Origin: Tetracentron sinense
Taxonomy: Eukaryota; Streptophyta; Magnoliopsida; Trochodendrales; Trochodendraceae
Length of the DNA: 64,000 nucleotides
Reading direction: 5' to 3'
Assembly (NCBI GenBank): GCA_015143295.1
Contig: CM026553.1
Coordinates: forward strand, 3,743,912-3,807,911
Made by a program: the position numbers and the translations under genes
Shown here: one piece after another, positions 54,493 to 64,000 of the stretch
Layout of the letters: every line of letters begins with the position of its first letter
Position numbering within the stretch: the first letter of the stretch is position 1
The notes under the pieces: model-generated
The model's input: only the letters and a program-made list of their open reading frames with translations
What the model was told of the DNA's origin: nothing
Databases searched by the model: none

Positions 54493-54767
54493 TACAAGAT
54501 GCAAGTTTACAAGATGATGACAAGGCATTCATGCATGCACGCATACATGATTTTTCTCAAGTCATACCAAGACATGAAACGGATTTCCAAGCATGAGTTT
54601 TATCGGATTTTTCGCATTCATGCACGCACGTCAAGATGATTGTATCGTACCATGTTTAATATTGTTTCTTTTGGTGATGTTCTTCTTACTGCTTTGTATT
54701 GTATTACTGTGGTGGTGTTTTATTAATTGTTATGGTTAGCTAGTAGCTTGTACTCGTTGAGTATTCC

Positions 54768-54926
54768 ATGCTCAGCCGTACTTTCATGTCGGCAGGTACT
54801 GAAGGAGCCCTCGACTCAAAGCCTTGGGTCAAGGAAGAGTACATAGAGGAGAGAAAGCCGTCTATTCCACTACAGTCTCAGGCAGACCGAGACCTCGACG
54901 TGTGGCCATACCTTGACTACTGTTGA
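54768..54926 (+). CDS. Putative LTR-embedded small acidic ORF (solo LTR B)
   Basis: Fifty-two codons, MLSRTFMSAGTEGALDSKPW then VKEEYIEERKPS... ending DVWPYLDYC before TGA at 54924-54926. The start, the MSAG phrase and the PWxxEEY phrase match the A copies. The C-terminal half matches LTR C better than A. An uninterrupted frame in an old solo LTR is notable, but short ORFs survive by chance. Confidence 0.4.
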   Translation: MLSRTFMSAGTEGALDSKPWVKEEYIEERKPSIPLQSQADRDLDVWPYLDYC

Positions 54927-55578
54927 GAGGAGAGTGCGAAGGGATTTTTGAGTAGTTGTGACATTTTGATAGGTGGCTCTATCCACCTTAGACTTAGACA
55001 TATTTTGTATATACTTGTGTTCACTCTGAATACTATCTTGGAACTTTAGAAGAAAAGAAAAAGTTAGTTTATGCTTTCGCATCTATGTGTAGCTTTCGCG
55101 CTCTGATTTTTATTGTTTTAGTATTTATTTACCTTGTTCATTACAGGATGGTTTGGTAGGTACGTATATTCATGCCTAAAGTATCCCTCAACTCCTAGGG
55201 GGTATTTTGGGGTGCGACATAAAAAGAGTTAATGGGTAAAGGGTTGAGTGTTGTCAGGTGAGTTGATGTGATGAGTGTTGTAAGGTGTGTAACAGAGTTG
55301 ATGAGTTGAATGTTATAAGCTGTAACGACCCCAAAATCCCACAAGGCTAAAATAGGACTTTGGAATCGTCACATTACTTAACCTGCTTAAAGACCATGCA
55401 TTCAAGGCTTACTACACGAGTCTCCAAAAATTAGAGTAATAAATTCTGATATATAAGCTACAACCAACCTGCACAAGTCTACGGTCAACATATACAACTC
55501 ACTATAAACCAAAAGGTATGAAATACACAACTATAAAAAGTCTACTGAGCAACATCATCAGTCTAATACAAAACTCTC

Positions 55579-55818
55579 TCAACAACGAAACATAAACGAA
55601 GAGGTGTAGCCACCCAAGACTCCGGCTCCTTCCTCGATGGGCTCACCTTCTCCTCCTTCCTTGATGTAAGTTTCCTCAACCCACGGCTCCGCCGTGTACT
55701 CCTGCTCTAAACCTGCCAAGACAAAAGTTCGGCTGAGTACAAAAGTACTCGGTGTATATAAAATCCAACCAATAATAATAATACACCTGCAATTAGTTAG
55801 AAACATATCCAATAGCAT
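55579..55818 (-). CDS. Putative LTR-embedded small ORF of E2 (3' LTR)
   Basis: Seventy-nine codons on the minus strand. The N-terminal part is hydrophobic (CRCIIIIGWILY). Then TPSTFVLSRTFVLAG aligns with AEYSMLSRTFMSAG of element A, and EPWVEETYIKEGGEGEPIEE aligns with the acidic PWIEEDY region. It ends ...GGYTSSFMFRC. The 5' LTR has the same ORF (62550-62771) with an earlier stop. That two LTR families far apart in the rest of the LTR keep this frame is the main support. Confidence 0.4.
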   Translation of the reverse strand: MLLDMFLTNCRCIIIIGWILYTPSTFVLSRTFVLAGLEQEYTAEPWVEETYIKEGGEGEPIEEGAGVLGGYTSSFMFRC

Positions 55819-55997
55819 GATAACATAATCAGAGTACGGAAGAACGTGTGCGCATATACATCATATCATCACCTTGACTCGTGTACTTGTGAGAATCTTA
55901 GACATAAAAGACAATACACTTATGAACTGCTTATGCTTACGAGATCACGTGCTTGTGAGATGCTTATGCTTATGCACTTATTTAGATCATACAATGA

Positions 55998-56145
55998 TGT
56001 GACATGCCGTTCTTGACAGATACGGACCATGTCTAAGAATCAAATGGTTGACATGCCGTTCTTGGCGGATACGGACCATGCCTAAGAATCAAATGTAATT
56101 GACATGCCGTTCTTGGTGGATACGGACCATGCCATGCTTATGCTT
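55998..56145. repeat. Family-specific minisatellite of E2 LTR
   Basis: Three units of about 49-54 bp with GACATGCCGTTCTTGGCGG and ATACGGACCATGCCTAAG. The same three units are at 62955-63100 in the 5' LTR. They hold the position of the CAAGGAGG repeat in A. Confidence 0.8.
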
Positions 56146-57089
56146 ATTCAGAATTTCATACGTATGCCATGCTCATGCTTGCGGTCCACATGTGTGACTT
56201 GTGAGACTCTTATCTTAACATACACGTGCATATGTGCTTAAGTGTAGAAATTAACATTCGAGTTGGTAATTGCTTAGATTCCGATCTCCCACCATGGAAA
56301 CTCCACTATATTGTCCCATACCAAATAGTTAGAGAATTCCCGGTTTAAGAGATGTTCCTCTAAGTTCTTACCTTCCCGACTATCAATTTCCATGCAAGTA
56401 ATTAGACATACTTAACAAACAATTCACATATACATATCTTATCATAATTCATATCGCAATTCATAATCAATTTACCACCATTTCATAAGAGTATAATAGC
56501 ATTTATCCTCTCAAGCATTTTCACAAACACCTTGAGCACGCATAATATGAATCCATTGTCATTCTACATTTTCAAGCATTCATCAAACCATGATCCATCC
56601 ATACAATCAATTCACCATTCAAATCCACATATTAATCACATCCTCCATACATTTCCCATCCTCCATACATTCCATCCACATTCTAATCCACATTTCCATC
56701 CATAATTAGTTTACTTCATATAAAATTTGAGAAAAATGCATCTAATCTCTATTCTATCATTTCTATCAAATTAATATTCACAAAACATTAAAATAGAGTT
56801 GATTAGGATAGTATATCGACCTAAGGAATCCTTCCCTTGGATTCAAAATGCTCCCGGGCTGATTTGGGGAAGCTTTCCAAGCTCTCCTTGCGCTATCCAA
56901 GCTATCTCCTTCTTCCCCAAGAAAGCCCTCTCTCAAAACCCTAGGGTTTCTCTCCCTTTTTGCCAAATTAGGTTAAAAATAGGTAGAGTATTCTAATACC
57001 CCGAAATAGGATCCCTATTTATAGCCCCAAGGTCTGAGAACCAAAAGACCAAAAAGCCCTTACTAAAATTCTGCAAAAAAATACGAAGG

Positions 57090-57294
57090 ACCGAGCGATC
57101 GGTGGTTATTACCGATTGATCGGTTCTCAACCGATCGATCAGTGCTCAACCGATCGATCGGTGCTCTTGACCGGGCGATCGGTCAAAAAAGCACTCTCTG
57201 AAAATTTTCTCCATACAAAATTTTAGACCAGTCGATAGATACCGATCGATCGGTTTTGCACCAATCGATCGCTATTTCTGACCGAGCGATCAGT
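57090..57294. repeat. GATC-palindrome module of the E2 LTR
   Basis: On the minus strand, ACCGATCGATCGGT-type units with 20-21 bp spacing surround the core TTTTGTATGGAGAAAATTTTC and AGAGAGTGC. Homologous to the A module, including the upstream 'GACGAATCCAACGCAAG'-type flank. Confidence 0.88.
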
Positions 57295-57797
57295 GCTTTG
57301 CAGATTTCGACTCATTTTATTGTTTTGGCCTTAACTTTTGACTCGTTCGTCGGATTTCGACGATTCAACTTGCGTTGGATTCATCTTTTGAAAACGAACA
57401 TTTCTAACATTTTAGAATTTCTAAATTCCCCTTTATTTATGGACCAAATTGTCCCCAAAGTTGACTGATCTATAATTCCATCAGACAAAACCTCGGAAAA
57501 CCCATTTTTGACTTAGCTTAGACTAAAAATAAGGAAAAACATTAAACATGAACCTCGAAGAAGGTTCCAATACCTTTCTAATGATTCAAGAATCACTCAA
57601 TTCCAATAAACGGTGCCAAAACTAGAGCTTCCTAAAGTTTAATGTGTGATATGACATTCCTGAACTAGAAGTTTGATTAAACCATAATCACACTACACCC
57701 ATTAGAGATACAATACAATAAACATTAAAACATCACAAGGACTATAATACCTCTAATGCAATGTAATAAAAACATGAAAAAGATTCGGGTCTCTACA

Positions 57798-57813
57798 TCC
57801 TCCCCCCTTAAAA
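57798..57813 (-). other. Polypurine tract of E2
   Basis: The minus strand reads CTTTTAAGGGGGGAGGA directly before the LTR start TGTAGAG. Confidence 0.8.
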
Positions 57814-57840
57814 GAATTTCGTCCTCGAAATTTACGTATC

Positions 57841-60724
57841 TTAGGTGAACAAGTGCGGGTACTTTTCGCGGACTTCGGCTTCTCTCTCCCAAGTAGCCTC
57901 TTCTCTAGAGTGATGCTCCCATTGCAAGAGTACAAGAGGAATGACCTTAGAACGCAAAACTTGCTCCTTCCAGTCCAAAATTCGAGCCGGTTGCTCCACT
58001 AGAGTCGAATCTTCCCGAATTTCCAACGGTTCTAAATGAATAACTGTTATTGTAGGCAACTCAACCAACGGCAAGTGATCAACCCAAGTACCCTGAAAGT
58101 CTAACATGCAAGCTCGTAGCATGTCCTCTATGATCTGGTTCACTCTCTCAATTTGCCCATCTGTCTGTGGATGAAATGTCATACTAAAATCCAAATGGGA
58201 ACCCATAGCCTGCTGAAAACTCTTCTAGAATCTGGATGTAAATCTCTAATCTCGATCAGAAACAATGCTAACCGGCACTCCATGCAAACGGATTATCTCC
58301 TTGATATAGAGGTTAGCCAATTGATTGGAGTTGAAAGTGGTCCGATATGGAAGAAAATGAGCTGATTTAGTCAATCGATCAACCACAACCCAAATGGCAT
58401 CAAAGTTCTTGACCGTTTTTGGCAAACCAACAACAAAATCCATGGAGATATTTTCCCACTTCCACTCGGGAATAGGAAGAGACTGAAGAAGTCTTGTTGG
58501 TTTCCTGTGTTCGGCTTTCACTTGCTGACACATCAAACACTTAGATACAAAGGTAGCCATATCCTTCTTCATACCTTTCCACCAGAAATACTTCTTAAGG
58601 TTCTGGTACATCTTAGTACCTCCCGGATGCACGGTGTACTTGGACTTGTGTGCTTCATCCAGAATCTCCCTTCTTAAATCCTCATCATCCGGAACACAAA
58701 GTCTACCCTTGAAACAAACTCCACCATCTCTCCAAGAGAAATCTTCAAACCCACTGTTAAGTGACTTATTTATAGCAGCGTGCAGTTCTCCATCATTCCA
58801 TTGCAGGTCTTTAATCATGTCCAATAAGGTTGGCCTGACCATAATATTAGCCAACAAGGCTCCAGACGCTCCCACACTGAAACCCCCATCAAGGCTAGAC
58901 ACCTCTTCAAGTAACTTCCATTCTTGGACCATCAAGTGTGCCAGGAACCCAGTAGGTCTCCTACTTAGTGCATCTACCACTACATTTGCTTTCCCCGGGT
59001 GGTACTGGATAGAACAATCATAATCCTTGAGGAATTCCACCCAACAACACTGCCTCAAATTCAACTCTTTCTGCGAGAACAAATACTTTAGACTTTTGTG
59101 GTCGGTGAAAACTTCAAACTGCGCATCGTACAAGTAGTGTCTCCAGATCTTAAGAGCAAAAACCAAGGCTGCCAACTCCAAATCATGGGTAGGATAGTTC
59201 TTCTTGTGGTCTTTCAACTGCCGAGAAGCATAGGCAATCACCTTCCCGTGTTGCATAAGAACACAACCTAACCCAACGAGTGAGGCGTCACTATAAACCA
59301 CAAAACCATCACTACCCGATGGAACAGTCAAGATCGGAGCGGTGGTGAGACGCTTCTTCAACTCAAGAAAACTCTTCTCACATTTCTCATTCCACTCGAA
59401 TCTAGCGTTCTTTCGAGTTAAGTGAGTAAGTGGAGCTGCCAAACTAGAAAAACCTTCCACAAATCTTTTGTAATAACCAGCTAGGCCCAAAAAGCTTCGA
59501 ACCTCTATAACACTCTTTGGCCTTCCCCATCCTTCCACTGCTTCTATCTTGGAAGGGTCAACTGAAATCCCCTCTTCTGACACAACATGGCCTAGAAATG
59601 CTACTTTTTCTAGCCAAAACTCGCACTTGCTAAGCTTAGCATATAACTTATGCTCACGAAGTGTCTTCAGTGTGATCCTGAGATGCATCTCATGCTCCTT
59701 TTGTGTCCTAGAGTACACTAGAATTTCATCCACAAACACAATCACAAAGCGGTCCAGAGTCGACTTGAAGATTTTGTTCATGAGATCCATGAATGCTGCC
59801 GGGGTATTTGTCAAACCGAATGGCATGACTAGGAATTCAAAATGCCCATATCTGGTCCTGAATGCAGACTTAAGCACATCTTCCACCTTTATCTTCAGTT
59901 GATGGTAGCCTGACCTTAAGTTGATCTTGGAGAAATGCTTAACTCCTTGCAACTGATCAAACAAGTCATCGATCCTAGGCAAAGGATATTTGTTCTTGAT
60001 AGTGACCTTGTTCAGTTGCCGATAGTCGATGCACATCCTCATCGAACCATCCTTCTTCTTCACAAAAAAACAGGAGCTTCCCAAGGTGATACACTTGGGC
60101 GAATAAACCCAAGACCAAGTAATTCATCAATCTGCTCCTTAAGCTCTTTCAACTCTAATGGAGCCATCCTATATGGAGCTTTAGAAATGGGTGCCGTACC
60201 CGGAGCCAACTCAATTGCAAACTCTACTTCTCTATCCGGTGGCAAACCCGGTAACTCTTTAGGAAAGATATCCATGAATTCCTCTACAACAGGGATACTT
60301 GAGGAATCTGGTGCTTTCGAGGTAGTAAGACTCAATGCCGCAAAACGAGCTAAGTCTTTCTTCTTCAACCCTTGGAAATGGAAAGAAGGCTCACTGATTG
60401 GTCTAAAGTTGACTACCTTCCCAAAACAGTCAACATGCCCATGGTATTTGGAAAGTCAATCCATGCCTAGTATGATGTCTAAGTCTTGAAACTCAAGGAC
60501 AATCAGATCAACCGGCATCTCTCTCTGACCTACCTGAATGTCGCAATCTCGATAGACCTTATCAGTGATGACTGAACTACCGACAGGAGTAGCGATAGAT
60601 AATTCATGATCTAACAGACTTGGCTCCATCGAAAACTCTCGTGCAAAGCTAGGTGTAACGAAGGAGTGAGTAGACCCAGTATCGATCAAAACATGAGCGA
60701 GAAAATCATTTATCAACAATAAGC
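57841..60724 (-). pseudogene. pol: pol of E2: protease, RT, RNase H, integrase (deleted), tail
   Basis: After the intron the protease reads [13 protein letters not shown] and ILGMD, where a TGG became TGA (about 60455). RT is lengthy ([25 protein letters not shown]) but is entered through a 1-base loss in a T run near 60068, and its catalytic FVDD reads FVDE. RNase H ([20 protein letters not shown]) and the integrase zinc finger and core ([16 protein letters not shown]) follow. Two TAG stops at about 58246 and 58228 interrupt the core. After ...DHLPLVE the frame leaps to LEPLEIREDSTLVE, so about 400 bp of integrase C-terminus and chromodomain start are missing. The last residues EKYPHLFT end at 57841. 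Confidence 0.9.
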
Positions 60725-60862
60725 CTGAATTAAATACACAAAGCCAATTTTGTCAAATCATGAATGCATATATACATCATACATCATACTACATAATATT
60801 TAATATCACACACATAGCATCAGATCAATATTTTAATTAACTAAAAACACAATTAGACATAC
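60725..60862 (-). other. Putative spliceosomal intron between gag and protease (E2)
   Basis: Minus strand: ...GTTGTACAGG/GTATGT...TTTAATTCAG/GCTTATTG. Removal of 138 bases gives ...SDDVVQ-G-LLLINDFLAHVLIDTG, the same junction codon and phase as in element A. The unspliced frame is closed by stops. Confidence 0.78.
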
Positions 60863-62066
60863 CCTGTACAACGTCGTCGGACGCCTGTGCATCCCGCTCC
60901 GAGGTAGCAAACACTCGACCCTGAGCTGATGGGTGAGGCTGCTGAGGTCTAAGACCCTGCGGTGGCCTCTACTGCACGGATTGCCTGCCTGGGGGCCTGA
61001 CACCCTGTGGCTGAGTCGACTGAAGCCCCTACTGAATGCGGAGTGGGCAATCTCGGATCCGGTGTGAGACCTCTCCACAATGGAAACAACCTCCAGTAAT
61101 TGCCCTATACTCTCCCACTCTATGCCTCTTTCCGCACTGGCTGCATACATCATACAACTGGGTACCAGCAGTAGGCGGAGCCACCTGAGATGCTCGAGGG
61201 GCTGCCTGAGTAGGCCTCTGATACGGGGTAGGCCTAGCAATGGGCATAGGACCTGCTATCCTCGGCCTCTTGTCCTGGGGGCCAAACCTGCTTGCTTGCA
61301 TCTTCTCCCTCTTCTTCAAAAATTCCTGTGAATTCTTCTCAGCTATCAAGGCACGCTGGTACACCTCCCTACATGTTTCAAGCTGAAGTATCGAAACCTT
61401 CTCCCGAATAAAATCCTTTAAGCCTCGCTCAAACCTCTTTGCCTTCAGTCTCTCCGTAGCAATCAAGTGAGGAGCGAACCTAGAAAGCTCTACAAACTTG
61501 GCCTCATACTCGGCCACTGACATCCTCCCTTGCTCCAAGGTAGAGAATTCAATCTCCTTCTGATCTCTCACAAACACCGGGAAGTATCTCTCGTAGAAGA
61601 TGTCGAGGAACTCTCCCCAAGTCCACTCTTGTCCGGCTCGCACCTCATTCCTCTACCTAGATGCTGCCCTCCACCAATGCTCCGCTTCGCCTTCCATGAA
61701 GAAGGAGGCCCATTTCTCCCTCTGCTCATCGGTAGCCTCAAGCACGGAGAAAATCTTCTCTAGTTGCATGATCCATAACTCGGCAACTGAGGGATCCATA
61801 CTACCATAGAAGGCTGGAGGACTCATCCTCCTAAAAGCTTCCACTCCATTGTGACGGGATGGGTGAACATCAACCTGCCTCTCTTGCCTAGCTTAACCTG
61901 CCGTTAGTAATGCAGTTTGCTGAGCCATAATTTCAGCCTGCCTCTCCATGGCTACCATAATAGCTTCCATAGCCCGACCCACATTAGCTTGGGGGGTACC
62001 ATCTGAAGTATCCCCATCAGTCACACTGCATCCACCATTCCTATTATTTCTTCCACCCCTTCTCAT
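60863..62066 (-). pseudogene. gag: gag of E2 (four premature stops)
   Basis: It starts at 62066 (MRRGGRNNRN). The gag core (FRRMSPPAFYGSMDP, EAEHWW, WGEFLDIFYERYFPV, LEQGRMSVAEYEAKF) and a CCHC knuckle (CFHCGEVSHRIRDC, near 61080-61050) lie in one frame, ending VFATSERDAQASDDVVQ at the intron donor. Stops at 61893 (TAA), 61653 (TAG), 61029 (TAG) and about 60970 (TAG) are each one C-to-T or G-to-A step from Gln or Trp codons. No frameshift is needed. Overlapping ORFs in other frames here are shadows. Confidence 0.88.
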
Positions 62067-62255
62067 GCTTACAATCCTGAGAAGAAGAAAACAATTCATT
62101 TAGAAACACACTCACATAAATGCTTAAGTCTACGCTTAACCAAAACTCAATCCTCCATAATTTTAAAATCCTGAACTTGATGTTGCTTCCCTAAGACTCA
62201 CGTCTTCCTACATCCTCTACTTAATACTCTAGCCCTAAGGACTCTAACGCCTTGT

Positions 62256-62267
62256 GCTCTGATACCA
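62256..62267 (-). other. Primer binding site of E2
   Basis: The minus strand reads TGGTATCAGAGC, four bases inside the 5' LTR end at 62272. Initiator Met-tRNA type, identical to A. Confidence 0.92.
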
Positions 62268-62271
62268 CCTC

Positions 62272-64000
62272 TGTAACGACCCCAAAATCCCGCAATGCTA
62301 AAATAGGACTTTGGAATCGTCACATTACTTAACCTGCTTAAAGACCATGCATTCAAGGCTTACTACACGAGTCTCCAAAAATGAGAGTAATAAAACTCCG
62401 ATATATAAGTTATAACCAACCTGCATAAGTCTACGGTCAACATATACAACTCACTATAAACCAAAAGGTTTGAAATACACAACTATAAAAAGTCTACTGA
62501 GCAACATCATCAGTCTAATACAAAACTCTCTCAACCAACGAAACATAAACTAAGAGGTGTAGCCACCCAAGACTCCGGCTCCTTCCTCGATGAGCACACC
62601 TTCTCCTCCTTCCTCGATGTAAGTTTCCTCAACCCACGGCTCCGCCGTGTACTCCTGCTCTAAACCTGCCAAGACAAAAGTCCTGCTGAGTACAAAAGTA
62701 CTCGGTGTATATAAAATCCAACCAACAATAATAATACACCTGCAATTAGTCAGAAACATATCCAATAGCATGATAACATAATCAGAGTACGGAAGAACGT
62801 GTGCGCATATACATCATATCATCACCTTGACTCATGTACTTATGAGAATCTTAGACATAGAAGACAATACACTTATGAACTGCTTATGCTTATGAGACCA
62901 CGTGCTTGTGAGATGCTTATGCTTATGCACTTATTCAAATCATACAATGATGTGACATGCCGTTCTGGGCGGATACGGACCATTTCTAAGAATTAAATGG
63001 TTGACATGCCGTTTTTGGCGGATACGGACAATGCCTAAGAATCAAATGTAATTGACATGCCGTTCTTGGTGGATATGGACCATGCCATGCTTATGCTTAT
63101 TCAAAATGTCATACGTATGCCATGCTCATGCTTGTGGTCCACATGTGTGACTTGTGAGACTCTTATCTTAACATACACGTGCATATGTGCTTAAGTGTCG
63201 AAATTAATATTCGAGTTGGTAATTGCTTAGATTCCGATCTCCCACCATGGAAACTCCACTATACTGTCCCATACTAAATAGTTAGAGAATTCCCGGTTTG
63301 AGAGATGTTCCTCTAAGTTCTTACCTTCCCGACTATCAATTTCCATACAAGTAATTAGACATACTTAACAAACAATTCACATATACATATCTTATCATAA
63401 TTCATATCGCAATTCATAATCAATTTATCACTATTTCATAAGAGTATAATAGCATTTATCCTCTCAAGCATTTTCACAAACACCTTGAGCACGCATAATA
63501 TGAATCCATTGTCATTCTACATTTTCAAGCATTCATCAAACCATGATCCATCCATACAATCAATTCACCATGCAAATCCACATATTAATCCCATCCTCCA
63601 TACATTTCATCCACATTCTAATCCATATTTCCATCCATAATTAGTTTACTTCATATAAAATTTGAGAAAAATGCATCTAATCTCTATTCTATCATTTCTA
63701 TCAAATTAATATTCACAAAACATTAAAATAGAGTTGATTAGGATAGTATATCGACCTAAGGAATCCTTCCCTTAGATTCAAAACGCTCCCGGGGTGATTT
63801 GGGGAAGCTTTCCAAGCTCTCCTTGCGCTATCCAAGCTATCTCCTTCTTCCCCAAGAAAGCCCTCTCTCAAAACCCTAGGGTTTCTCTCCCTTTTTGCCA
63901 AATTAGGTTAGAAATAGGTAGAGTATTTTAATACCCCGAAATAGGATCCCTATTTATAGCCTCAAGGTCTGAGAACCAAAAGACCAAAAAGCCCTTACTA
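62272..64000 (-). repeat. 5' LTR of E2 (cut by the window edge)
   Basis: Aligns with 55321 to about 57064. It keeps the hairpin (62688-62703), small ORF and minisatellite. The palindrome module would begin about 30 bp beyond the window. Confidence 0.92.
62550..62771 (-). CDS. Putative LTR-embedded small ORF of E2 (5' LTR)
   Basis: Seventy-three codons, same frame as 55579-55818 with a few substitutions (EEGGEGVLIEEG) and a stop six codons earlier (after GGYTS). Confidence 0.35.
   Translation of the reverse strand: MLLDMFLTNCRCIIIVGWILYTPSTFVLSRTFVLAGLEQEYTAEPWVEETYIEEGGEGVLIEEGAGVLGGYTS

Larger units (their letters stand above)
52896..55219 (+). mobile_element. Solo LTR B, element A family, TSD TAAAA
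   Basis: It begins TGTAGCACCCCGGAC and ends GGGGTGCGACA. TAAAA flanks it at 52891-52895 and 55220-55224. There is no internal region, so it arose by LTR-LTR recombination. It holds the palindrome module (53108-53291), a four-unit minisatellite (54216-54492), the hairpin (54756-54776) and the open small ORF. Confidence 0.93.
55321..57797 (-). repeat. 3' LTR of E2
   Basis: On the minus strand it starts TGTAGAGACCCGAATC at 57797 and ends GGGGTCGTTACA at 55321. It contains the palindrome module (57090-57294), a three-unit minisatellite (55998-56145), the hairpin (55735-55750) and the small ORF (55579-55818). Confidence 0.93.
55321..64000 (-). mobile_element. Element E2: minus-strand chromovirus, running off the window
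   Basis: The 3' LTR (55321-57797), PPT, pol, intron, gag, PBS and part of the 5' LTR (62272-64000) are in order on the minus strand. The LTRs end TGTAGAGACC...GGTCGTTACA and appear a few percent or less apart. The PBS and gene order equal those of element A. Coding regions have many stops, one frameshift and a large integrase deletion. The TSD cannot be checked because the right end is outside. Confidence 0.9.

Overview
The window is nuclear DNA of a flowering plant, most likely a eudicot. It holds one intact host gene, an intronless family-1 UDP-glycosyltransferase (25503-26909, minus strand), in a dense landscape of plant-type transposable elements (TEs): Ty3/gypsy chromoviruses with Met-tRNA primer sites, an LTR-type antisense PMD ORF, an L1 LINE with an RNase H tail, CACTA elements with TNP2 and Transposase_24 genes, Helitron-like ends and MITEs. 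No rRNA, tRNA, CRISPR or bacterial-type operon was seen.

Layout. 1-775: 3' end of a minus-strand gypsy element. 776-3539: Helitron-like and MITE insertions among dispersed repeats. 3540-14070: 5' end of a CACTA element (gamma), split by a complete but defective chromovirus (element A, 3940-13519, TSD GTATA). 14071-16245: PMD-carrying retroelement end, copy 1. 16254-18615: truncated LTR related to A. 19212-21473: 5'-truncated L1. 21474-24727: PMD retroelement end, copy 2. 25314-27112: the UGT, with a Mutator-like MITE 6 bp past its stop codon. 27113-28550: MITE cluster. 28551-52087: CACTA alpha (minus strand), into which CACTA beta of the same family (29499-48069, TSD AAA) inserted in the opposite orientation. 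Beta itself took up two solo LTRs (31290-33371, TSD CACGT; 35750-37058, TSD AGATG). 52088-52895: LTR fragment. 52896-55219: solo LTR (TSD TAAAA). 55321 to the window end: a second chromovirus (element E2, minus strand) whose upstream LTR runs off the window.

The elements act as each other's empty-site controls, so the nesting order can be read directly. Every autonomous coding region is broken: stop codons mostly explained by C-to-T change, small frameshifts, and large deletions in the RT of A and the integrase of E2. Nothing in the window looks able to move by itself.

The most interesting signals lie inside the LTRs and the CACTA element. (i) A module of roughly 20-bp-spaced GATC-centred palindromes around a conserved core recurs in otherwise different LTR families. 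(ii) A short acidic ORF and a covarying hairpin inside the LTR are shared by A, its relatives and E2. (iii) A spliceable intron of about 137 bp sits at the identical gag-protease junction in two diverged chromoviruses. (iv) CACTA beta carries a 14-unit, 179-bp satellite and a 1-kb inverted repeat. Coordinates, repeat counts and similarities were read by eye and are approximate where stated.
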